A DNA stretch of 47,063 nt from Janibacter limosus NBRC 16128. GTDB taxonomy: Bacteria > Actinomycetota > Actinomycetes > Actinomycetales > Dermatophilaceae. This document shows, piece by piece, positions 34,051-41,409 of the stretch (positions are counted from its first letter, which is position 1; each line of letters begins with the position of its first letter). The notes below the pieces were generated by a model, which ran no database searches, had not been told where the DNA came from, and saw only the letters and a list, made by a program, of their open reading frames with translations. The DNA is taken from the NCBI RefSeq assembly GCF_001570985.1, contig NZ_BCSS01000027.1, positions 1-47,063 of the forward strand, written 5' to 3'. The position numbers were made by a program, and so were the translations under genes.

Positions 34051-35613
34051 TCAGACCGGCGGGATCCCCCGGCGGCGCTCGGAGAAGTTGCGGTCCCGTC
34101 CGCGGGCGTGGCGCAGGCGCGCGAGCAGCTCGTCGCGCAGCTGCTCCGGCTCGATGATCTGGTCGAGGACGAGGTCGGCAGCCAGCCGCTCGAGGTCGAC
34201 GTCCTCCTCGTACTCGGCACGCTTGGCCGCGATGTAGGCATCGCGAGCGGCCTCGCCCTCGTCCGCCTCGACCTGGGCGATCTTGTTGGCGTAGACGGCA
34301 TTGACCGCCGCCTCGGGACCCATGACCGCGATGCGTGCCGTCGGCAGCGCGATCGTCGCGTCCGGCGCGAAGCCGGGCCCGCCCATCGCGTACAGGCCGG
34401 CCCCGTAGGCCTTGCGGACGATGACGCAGAACTGCGGGACGGTCGCCGACGCGACGGCCGAGACCATCTTGGCGCCGTGGCGGATGATGCCGCCGCGCTC
34501 GACCTCGGACCCAATCATGAAGCCGGGGACATCAGCCAGGTAGATGAGCGGGATCGAGTACGCGTCGCACAGCCAGATGAAGCGGGCTGCCTTGTCGGCG
34601 CTGTCGGTGAAGAGGACCCCACCCTTGGCCATCGAGTTGTTGGCGACGATGCCGACCGTCTCCCCCGCCATGCGCCCGAGCCCGACGACGAGCTCGGGCG
34701 CGAAGAGCGCCTTGACCTCGAAGAAGGAGTCGTCGTCGACGAGCCCGGCGATGACTTCGTGGACGTCGAAGGGCTGCGACTCCCGCTCGGGGATGGTCGC
34801 GGCAGTCAGCCGGGCCGAGGGCTCCTCCGGCTCGTACGAAGGGAGCGGGCTGCGCCAGTTGAGCGGGAGATAGCTCAGCCACAGCCGGGCCGTCTCGATG
34901 GCCTCCGTGTCATCGCTGACGAGGACATCGCCCACACCGCTCACGGTGCAGTGCATGCGGGCGCCACCCATCTCGTCGAGCGAGACCTTCTCCCCGACGA
35001 CCATTTCTGCCATCCGCGGGCTGCCGAGGTACATCGAGGCATTGCCCTCGACCATGATGACGAGATCGGTGAAGGACGGGATGTAGGCGCCACCTGCGGC
35101 GCTCGGGCCGAAGAGGCAGCAGACCTGCGGGACCTTGCCCGACAACGCGACCTGGTTGTGGAAGATGTGCCCCGCGCCTCGGCGACCGGGAAACATCTCG
35201 ACCTGGTCGGTGATCCGCGCACCGGCGGAGTCGACGAGCCAGAAGACCGGCAGCTCCTCGCGCAGGGCCGTCTCGGTCGAGCGCACGATCTTCTCGACGG
35301 TGCGCGCGCCCCACGAGCCGGCCTTCACGGTCGGGTCATTGGCGATGATGATCACGGGTCGGTCATCGACCAGGGCGCGGCCGGTGACGACGCCGTCGGC
35401 CGGCAGTCCCGCGGAGAGCGAGTTGGCATAACGCCCGTCCTCGACGAAGGAACCCTCGTCGACGAGCAGCGCGATGCGGTCACGCACGTAGAGCTTGTTC
35501 TGCGCCTCCAGCTTGGCGGCGGCCTTGTCGGTCGGACGCTCCGATGCGGCGTGCGCCTCGCGCAGCCGACGACGGACGTCCTCGACCTTGGGGTCCAGAG
35601 GATGACTGGTCAT
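34051..35613 (-). CDS. Acyl-CoA carboxylase beta (carboxyltransferase) subunit, AccD1/AccD2-like
   Basis: The product is 520 aa, a second carboxyltransferase, clearly different from the one at 20157 (for example ANDPTVKAGSWGARTVEKI, VDSAGARITDQVEMFPGRRGAG and FGPSAAGGAYIPSFTDLV). The glycines of both oxyanion holes are kept: AGAR and YGAGLYAMGGPG. This branch is like mycobacterial AccD1/AccD2 and LiuB, which form methylcrotonyl-CoA or related branched-acyl carboxylases. It is the second gene after the acyl-CoA dehydrogenase (26 bases apart, SD AAGGAG) under a MerR-type operator. No biotin carboxylase gene is in the operon, so it must use one from elsewhere. Substrate not proven. Confidence 0.9.
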   Translation of the reverse strand: MTSHPLDPKVEDVRRRLREAHAASERPTDKAAAKLEAQNKLYVRDRIALLVDEGSFVEDGRYANSLSAGLPADGVVTGRALVDDRPVIIIANDPTVKAGSWGARTVEKIVRSTETALREELPVFWLVDSAGARITDQVEMFPGRRGAGHIFHNQVALSGKVPQVCCLFGPSAAGGAYIPSFTDLVIMVEGNASMYLGSPRMAEMVVGEKVSLDEMGGARMHCTVSGVGDVLVSDDTEAIETARLWLSYLPLNWRSPLPSYEPEEPSARLTAATIPERESQPFDVHEVIAGLVDDDSFFEVKALFAPELVVGLGRMAGETVGIVANNSMAKGGVLFTDSADKAARFIWLCDAYSIPLIYLADVPGFMIGSEVERGGIIRHGAKMVSAVASATVPQFCVIVRKAYGAGLYAMGGPGFAPDATIALPTARIAVMGPEAAVNAVYANKIAQVEADEGEAARDAYIAAKRAEYEEDVDLERLAADLVLDQIIEPEQLRDELLARLRHARGRDRNFSERRRGIPPV

Positions 35614-35639
35614 GATGCTCCTTGTCGCTCGGCCGGCAC

Positions 35640-36836
35640 TCAGACCGGGAGGCCGAGATGGCGGGCGATGACCATGCGCTGGACCTCGGAGGTGCCCTCG
35701 CCGATCTCGAGGATCTTGGCGTCACGGTAGAAGCGTGCGACCGGGTACTCCTCCATGAAGCCGTTGCCACCGAAGATCTGCGTCGCGATGCGGGTCGCGG
35801 TCACCGCGGCCTCAGAGGTGTAGAGCTTGGCGATCGAGGCCGCCTTGGCGACCTCCTTGGTCGAGCGACGACCGCGGTCGGCCTCGTCCTTGAGCCAGGC
35901 GGCCTTGTAGGTCAGCACGCGTGAGGTCTCGGCCATGACGGCGAGGTCGGACACCTGGAAGGACACGCCCTGGTTGACGCCGATCGGGCGACCGAAGGCC
36001 GTGCGGGTCTTGGCGTACTCGGTCGACAGCTCGAGCATCCGCTGCGTCAGGCCGGTGGCCAGCGCGGAGATCGCGATGCGACCGTCGTCGAGGGTCTTGA
36101 GGAACTGGCGGAAGCCCTGCCCCTCGGTACCGACGAGGTTGTCGGCGGGCACGCGGCAGCCGGCGAAGCTCAGGCCGTGGGTGTCGGAGATGTTCCAGCC
36201 GAGCTTGTCGTACGGGGCCTCGACCGTGAAGCCGGGTGTACCGCTCGGGACGATGATCGCCGAGATCTGCGGGCGGCCCTCGTCGCTCGTGCCCGTGCGG
36301 GCGGTGACGGTCACCAGTGAGGTGATGTCGGTGCCGGAGTTGGTGATGAAGGACTTGGCGCCGTCGATGACCCACTCGTCACCATCACGCTTGGCGGTGG
36401 TGCGGGTACCGCCCGCGTCGGAGCCCGCGTCGGGCTCGGTCAGGCCGAAGCCGGCGAGCGCCTTGCCGGCGACGAGGTCGGGCAGCCAGGTGTCGCGCTG
36501 CTCGTCGGTGCCGTAGGTGAGGATCGGGTTGATGCCCAGGCCGACCCCGGCCGACAGCGTGATGCCGATCGACTGGTCGACGCGGCCGAGCTCCTCGATC
36601 GCGACGCACAGGGCGGTGAAGTCGGACTGCACGACACCGTCGACGGTCTCGGCGGAGCCTCCCCATCGCTCCGGGACGACCAGGCCGAAGAGACCCAGCT
36701 GACCCATCCGGCCGACGACCTCGGTCGGGAAGTGGTGGTCCTTGTCCCACTGGGCGACGTGCGGCTCGACCTCCTTCTCGACGAAGTCGCGCACGCTGGC
36801 GCGGAAGTCCTCATGGTCCTGCGAGAGCTCGAACAT
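35640..36836 (-). CDS. Acyl-CoA dehydrogenase of the MerR-controlled operon
   Basis: The product (398 aa) has FAD-type motifs GFGLTEPDAGSDAGGTRTTA, KSFITNSGTDI, KTRTAFGRPIGVNQGVSFQ and EIGEGTSEVQRMVI. The C-terminal motif carries Glu (E380) where true isovaleryl-CoA dehydrogenases have Ala or Gly and use a different base. So despite the LiuR-like setting this is not a textbook isovaleryl-CoA dehydrogenase; a short-chain or other branched-chain substrate is equally likely. ATG 36836 follows GGAAG; the upstream frame is rejected. It heads an operon with the carboxyltransferase. Confidence 0.91.
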   Translation of the reverse strand: MFELSQDHEDFRASVRDFVEKEVEPHVAQWDKDHHFPTEVVGRMGQLGLFGLVVPERWGGSAETVDGVVQSDFTALCVAIEELGRVDQSIGITLSAGVGLGINPILTYGTDEQRDTWLPDLVAGKALAGFGLTEPDAGSDAGGTRTTAKRDGDEWVIDGAKSFITNSGTDITSLVTVTARTGTSDEGRPQISAIIVPSGTPGFTVEAPYDKLGWNISDTHGLSFAGCRVPADNLVGTEGQGFRQFLKTLDDGRIAISALATGLTQRMLELSTEYAKTRTAFGRPIGVNQGVSFQVSDLAVMAETSRVLTYKAAWLKDEADRGRRSTKEVAKAASIAKLYTSEAAVTATRIATQIFGGNGFMEEYPVARFYRDAKILEIGEGTSEVQRMVIARHLGLPV

Positions 36837-36855
36837 GCCTGTCTTCCTTGACGGT

Positions 36856-36884
36856 CGGCTACTTGACGTTGACGTCAACGTAAA
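36856..36884 (-). promoter_or_regulatory. Promoter of the acyl-CoA dehydrogenase operon with MerR-type spacer operator
   Basis: On the minus strand TTTACG (36884-36879) and TAGCCG (36861-36856) are separated by exactly 17 bases. The spacer is nearly all taken by the palindrome at 36866-36881. Confidence 0.6.
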
Positions 36885-36891
36885 GCATCAT
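36863..36891 (+). promoter_or_regulatory. Promoter of the MerR regulator gene
   Basis: TTGACG (36863-36868) and CATCAT (36886-36891) have a 17-base spacer. The -10 ends eight bases before ATG 36900. The same palindrome covers this spacer, so autoregulation is expected. Confidence 0.5.
36866..36881. promoter_or_regulatory. Perfect 16-bp palindromic operator
   Basis: ACGTTGACGTCAACGT is identical to its reverse complement. It resembles the TTnACGT-type sites bound by MerR regulators of acyl-CoA catabolism such as LiuR. It lies between the divergent MerR gene and the acyl-CoA dehydrogenase operon. Confidence 0.75.
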
Positions 36892-36899
36892 CTCGGTTC

Positions 36900-37286
36900 A
36901 TGACAAGCCCCACCTGGACCATCCGCGAGATCGCGGACGAGTTCGGCGTGACTACCCGCACGATCCGGCACTACGAGGACATCGGCCTGATCTCCCCCGA
37001 GCGGCAGGGCACCACGCGCCTCTTCCACCGCCGTGACCGGACCCGCCTGGCGCTCATCCTGCGCGGCAAGCGCCTGGGCTTCCCGCTCGACGAGATCGCC
37101 ACGATCATCAACCTCTACGACGCCCCGCGCGGTCGGCGCAGTCAGCTGGAGTACGTCCTGTCGCAGATCGGCGAGCGCCGCGAGGACCTCGAGCAGCGGC
37201 GTCGTGACATCGAGGACGCCCTGTCCGAGCTGGAGACCTTCGAGCAGCGCTGCCGCGCGGATCTGGGTCAGCGACCCGCGAGGTAG
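36900..37286 (+). CDS. MerR-family regulator, LiuR-like
   Basis: The product (128 aa) has an N-terminal MerR winged helix (residues about 6-75: WTIREIADEFGVTTRTIRHYEDIGLISP, wing ERQGTTRLFHRRD, then RLALILRGKRLGFPLDEIATII) and a C-terminal coiled coil (about 80-120). There is a single Cys near the end and no cysteine cluster, so it does not look like a metal sensor. The closest functional analogue is LiuR, which controls leucine/isovalerate catabolism and responds to acyl-CoA. It is divergent from the dehydrogenase-carboxylase operon with the operator between them. Its last 19 bases overlap the kinase gene on the opposite strand. Confidence 0.9.
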   Translation: MTSPTWTIREIADEFGVTTRTIRHYEDIGLISPERQGTTRLFHRRDRTRLALILRGKRLGFPLDEIATIINLYDAPRGRRSQLEYVLSQIGERREDLEQRRRDIEDALSELETFEQRCRADLGQRPAR

Positions 37287-38188
37287 GCGTCGATCTCCGC
37301 AGCCGTGGGTGCGCTCGTCGGGCCGCGTCGGGTGACCTTGATGGCGCCGGCTGCATTGGCCCGGCGGCAGGCATCGGGCCAGTCCGTCCCCTTCGTCCGC
37401 TCCGCGAGCAGGACTCCGGTGTGGGTGTCGCCGGCGCCATTGGTGTCGATCGCCTTCTCCGGGTAGCCCGGCACGACGGTGGTCACGCCGTCGGCATGCA
37501 CGGCACACCCTTCCTCGCCGTCGCGCACGACGGCGACGGCACCCGGCTTCAGCAGGGCGGCGACGGCCTCGGCCGCCGGCCCCATCCCCTGTGCTCCACC
37601 GAAGTCCTCGGACTCCTCGCCGTTGCCGGTCCACACATCGGTGAGCGCCACGATGCGGGAGCGAAGGGAGGAGCCCAGCTCCGCGAAGAGGGCACCGGGG
37701 TCGAGCACGACCACGACCTCCTCGGGAAGCGACTCGAGCCAGGTGATGAGCGGCTCCCGGGTCGTGCCGACGAAGGAGTAGCCGCTCACGCAGACCAGGT
37801 CCCCTGCGGTTGGCTCGCTCGTCTGCAGCGACTGCGGCGTGATCTGGCGCTCGGCCTCCTGGGTGGTGACGAAGGTGCGCTCCGCAGAAGGCTCGACCAT
37901 GACGACGCAGATGCCGGTGTCGAGGCCCTCGGTGATCGGCGCCGACAGGGAGACGCCTTCTGCCGCAAGGGTCTTCCTCACGAGGTCGCCGTTGGGGCCA
38001 CATCCGTGGGCCCCGGCATGGACGGCCTCGGCGCCGGAGCGCACTGCCGCGAGGAGGATCGTCACCGCTCCCCCGGCGTAGCGCGTCGCGGTCGACGCCA
38101 TGGCATTGCCGCCACGGCGCGGGAGTGCGGGCACCTCGACGACGACATCGACGAGGGCCTGGGCGGTGTGGATGACCCGGGGGCTCAT
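37268..38188 (-). CDS. PfkB-family sugar kinase
   Basis: The product (306 aa) is a ribokinase-type kinase. YAGGAVTILLAAVRSG holds the N-terminal Gly-Gly substrate motif, and the C-terminal DTNGAGDTHTGVLLAE (248-263) gives the anion hole and catalytic Asp (D254). The adenine-side region is VVRDGEEGCAV. The sugar cannot be inferred from neighbours, which are unrelated. ATG 38188 lies eight bases after TAGCGT. It ends 19 bases inside the MerR gene, tail-to-tail. Confidence 0.9.
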   Translation of the reverse strand: MSPRVIHTAQALVDVVVEVPALPRRGGNAMASTATRYAGGAVTILLAAVRSGAEAVHAGAHGCGPNGDLVRKTLAAEGVSLSAPITEGLDTGICVVMVEPSAERTFVTTQEAERQITPQSLQTSEPTAGDLVCVSGYSFVGTTREPLITWLESLPEEVVVVLDPGALFAELGSSLRSRIVALTDVWTGNGEESEDFGGAQGMGPAAEAVAALLKPGAVAVVRDGEEGCAVHADGVTTVVPGYPEKAIDTNGAGDTHTGVLLAERTKGTDWPDACRRANAAGAIKVTRRGPTSAPTAAEIDAYLAGR

Positions 38189-38196
38189 GCACCGCC

Positions 38197-38202
38197 ACGC
38201 TA
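38197..38202 (-). promoter_or_regulatory. Leaderless-type -10 box (TAGCGT) of the sugar kinase
   Basis: It ends eight bases before ATG 38188. Confidence 0.4.
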
Positions 38203-38239
38203 CCCACCCAGCGGTGAGCGCTCGCTCAGGACACTGCGG

Positions 38240-38245
38240 CAGAAT
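38240..38245 (+). promoter_or_regulatory. Leaderless-type -10 box (CAGAAT) of the MoxR gene
   Basis: It ends six bases before ATG 38252. Confidence 0.35.
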
Positions 38246-38251
38246 GCGACC

Positions 38252-39160
38252 ATGACGCACACCCCCCGCTTCGCCTCGGTCGATGATGTCCGCGAGCGCC
38301 TCGCCGACCACGGCTACCTCGCCTCCGACGCGATCGCGACGACGGTCTACCTCGCCGACCAGCTCGGCAAGCCGCTGCTCATCGAGGGACCGGCCGGCGT
38401 CGGCAAGACCGCCCTCAGCGCGGCCGTCGCGGATGCCACGGACGGCGAGCTCGTGCGGCTGCAGTGCTACGAGGGCGTCGACGAGGCCCGCGCGCTCTAC
38501 GAGTGGAACCACGCCAAGCAGCTGCTGCGCATCACCGCTGCAGGTGCCCACCACGACACGCGGGGCGCGGACGAGGCCGACTGGAGCTCGGTCAAGGAGG
38601 ACATCTTCACCGACGAGTTCCTCCTCTCGCGCCCCCTGCTCACCGCGATCCGCAACGAGCACCCGACCGTGCTGCTCATCGACGAGCTCGACAAGGCCGA
38701 TGTCGAGATCGAGGGGCTGCTGCTCGAGGTGCTCTCGGACTTCCAGGTGACGGTCCCCGAGCTCGGGACGATCCGGGCGAGCCAGACCCCCTTCGTCGTC
38801 CTGACCTCCAATGCCACCCGTGAGCTGTCCGAGGCGCTGCGCCGACGCTGCCTCTACCTGCACATCGACTACCCCGAGGCCGACCTCGAGCTGCGGATCG
38901 TGCGCCTGACCGTGCCCGACCTCGGGGAGACCCTCGCTGCGTCCGTCGTGCGACTCGTCGGCGCGCTGCGCGAGATGCGCCTGCGCAAGTCGCCGTCGGT
39001 CGCCGAGACGATCGACTGGGCGCGCACGCTGCTCAGCCTCGGCGCGGACGGCGACCTGCAGCCCGACCTGGTGCGAGCCACCCTCGGTGTCGTCCTCAAG
39101 CACCGCGAGGACATCGACCTCGCGGCCCGGACCCTGGACCTGGACCGGGCCCTTGCCTGA
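38252..39160 (+). CDS. MoxR-type AAA+ ATPase
   Basis: The product (302 aa) has Walker A GPAGVGKTA (46-54), Walker B VLLIDELDKAD (140-150), sensor 1 VLTSNATREL and the arginine-containing ALRRRCLYLHIDYP, all as in MoxR/CoxD ATPases. These work with VWA proteins as chaperones that mature metalloenzymes or regulate stress responses. The next gene encodes the VWA partner and overlaps its stop by eight bases. No CO dehydrogenase genes are near, so the client is unknown. Confidence 0.92.
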   Translation: MTHTPRFASVDDVRERLADHGYLASDAIATTVYLADQLGKPLLIEGPAGVGKTALSAAVADATDGELVRLQCYEGVDEARALYEWNHAKQLLRITAAGAHHDTRGADEADWSSVKEDIFTDEFLLSRPLLTAIRNEHPTVLLIDELDKADVEIEGLLLEVLSDFQVTVPELGTIRASQTPFVVLTSNATRELSEALRRRCLYLHIDYPEADLELRIVRLTVPDLGETLAASVVRLVGALREMRLRKSPSVAETIDWARTLLSLGADGDLQPDLVRATLGVVLKHREDIDLAARTLDLDRALA

Positions 39161-40634
39161 TCCGCTCGGCGAGCGGCTCGTCGACCTGGCCCGCTCCCTT
39201 CGCCTCCACGGGGTGACGGTCGGGACCTCTGAGATCACCGACGCTGCCTCTGCCGCAACGACGCTCGGGCTCGAGGACCGCGAGCGCCTGCGCACCGGGC
39301 TGGCAGCGACGATGATGCGCCGGTCCGCGGACCGAGCGGTCTTCGACCAGCTCTTCGACATCCACTTCCCCGCTGCGGTCGGGGCCCGCACGGGTGACGA
39401 CGAGCCGCCCGCCCCGACCGACACGGCCGGCGCCCGAGCGCGCGCCGCCGCCATCCGTGATGAGCTCATCGACGCGCTGGCGCGCGGCGACGAGGCCGAG
39501 CTCGACCGACTCGCCTCCCGCGCGCTGCAGGAGCTGGGCCGCCTGGCCAACGAGTCGTCGACGGGTGGGTGGTCGGCCAACCAGACCATCGAGCGCCTCG
39601 CCCCGCAGACGGCGATCGCCGCTGCGCTGCAGCGGGCCAGGGACGCCGGTGACGTCACCGGCGGTGCCGGAGAGGGCTCGGGTGGCAGCGGCTCCGGCCG
39701 CGGTGGGGCATCCGGTGGCGGCGGGGGCGGCTCGGGGAGCCCGTGGCGTCCCGAGCAGCTGAGCGACCGCTACGACCGCGACGAGATCCGCGGCCGGGTC
39801 GGGGCCTTCCGTCGCAAGATCGAGACGGAGGCCGCCCGCCGCAACGCCGAGGTCCGGGGACGCGAGCGGATCTCGCGCTACGGGGTGCGCGACCCCTTGG
39901 AGCGCAAGGACTTCCTGCTGACCGGGACCGCGGAGGCGGCCGAGCTGCACGCCGTCATCACTCCCCTGTCACGCAAGCTCGCGGCCAAGCTGGCCGCCCG
40001 CCAGCGCCGCCAGTCCCGGGGCACCATCGACATCCGGCGCACCCTGCGCGCGGCGATGTCCACCGGTGGGGTGCCGGTGCGGCCCGCGTACAAGCGGCGC
40101 ACCCGCAGTCGTGCGGACATCGTCCTGCTGTGCGACATGTCGGGATCCGTCGCGGGCTTCTCCCGCTTCACGATGCTGCTGCTGCAGTCGCTCGCCGGGG
40201 CCTTCCGCCGGGTGCGCTTCATCGGCTTCATCAACACCTGCGACGACATCACCGAGCTGGTGCGCGAGGCTCAGTTCGGCGAGGACATCAGCGAGCGCGT
40301 CTCCCGCGAGGCGCAGATGACCCGCTGGCACGGCTCGAGCGACTACGGCTCGGCCTTCGTCGATGCCGTCGAGCACCACCTCGACGCCGTGGGACCACGC
40401 TCGACCGTGCTCATCCTGGGCGACGCCCGCACCAACGGCACCGACCCTCAGGTGGATGCCCTGCGCGAGCTGGTCTCCCGGGCCAGGCACGCGGTCTGGC
40501 TCAACCCCGAGCGGTCGGGCATGTGGGACACCGGCGACTCCGTCGCCAGCCAGTACGCCCAAGTCGTCGACATGCACGAGGTGCGCAACATCGAGCAGCT
40601 GCGGCAGTTCGTCTCCCGCCTGCCGGTGGGCTGA
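39153..40634 (+). CDS. VWA-domain protein, CoxE-like
   Basis: The product (493 aa) pairs with the MoxR ATPase. An N-terminal helical region with ERLRTGLAATMMRRSADR is followed by a Gly/Ser-rich linker (about 170-196). The C-terminal VWA domain has the metal-ion-dependent adhesion site DMSGSVAGF at D328 and a later GDARTNG block. Start TTG 39153 overlaps the MoxR stop; there is no clear alternative nearby, and the downstream initial residues LPDPLGERLVDLARSLRLHG fit a family N-terminus. The pair probably remodels a protein or metal centre. Client unknown. Confidence 0.9.
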   Translation: MPDPLGERLVDLARSLRLHGVTVGTSEITDAASAATTLGLEDRERLRTGLAATMMRRSADRAVFDQLFDIHFPAAVGARTGDDEPPAPTDTAGARARAAAIRDELIDALARGDEAELDRLASRALQELGRLANESSTGGWSANQTIERLAPQTAIAAALQRARDAGDVTGGAGEGSGGSGSGRGGASGGGGGGSGSPWRPEQLSDRYDRDEIRGRVGAFRRKIETEAARRNAEVRGRERISRYGVRDPLERKDFLLTGTAEAAELHAVITPLSRKLAAKLAARQRRQSRGTIDIRRTLRAAMSTGGVPVRPAYKRRTRSRADIVLLCDMSGSVAGFSRFTMLLLQSLAGAFRRVRFIGFINTCDDITELVREAQFGEDISERVSREAQMTRWHGSSDYGSAFVDAVEHHLDAVGPRSTVLILGDARTNGTDPQVDALRELVSRARHAVWLNPERSGMWDTGDSVASQYAQVVDMHEVRNIEQLRQFVSRLPVG

Positions 40635-40643
40635 CGCCACTCC

Positions 40644-40688
40644 CTGCAGATCTGCAGACAATCTCCAGATCTCGTCCCGGAGATCTCC
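40644..40688 (+). promoter_or_regulatory. Three AGATCT boxes upstream of the second response regulator
   Basis: AGATCT occurs at 40648, 40667 and 40681, the first inside the perfect palindrome CTGCAGATCTGCAG (40644-40657) and the third inside GGAGATCTCC (40679-40688). Spacing is 19 and 14 bases. They lie just upstream of the -10 box at 40702 and could be an autoregulatory site for the following response regulator. Confidence 0.45.
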
Positions 40689-40701
40689 CGGTCGGGCTGC
40701 C

Positions 40702-40707
40702 TAGCCT
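40702..40707 (+). promoter_or_regulatory. Leaderless-type -10 box (TAGCCT) of the second response regulator
   Basis: It ends six bases before ATG 40714. Confidence 0.5.
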
Positions 40708-40713
40708 GAGTCC

Positions 40714-41405
<692 letters not shown>

Positions 41406-41409
<4 letters not shown>

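Noticed and set aside
33949-35730. 593-codon plus-strand frame antisense to the second carboxyltransferase
   Set aside because: No family motif, low-complexity composition, and a strongly supported gene on the other strand. Similar frames at 4108-5829, 12038-13681 and 45077-46918 are rejected for the same reason.
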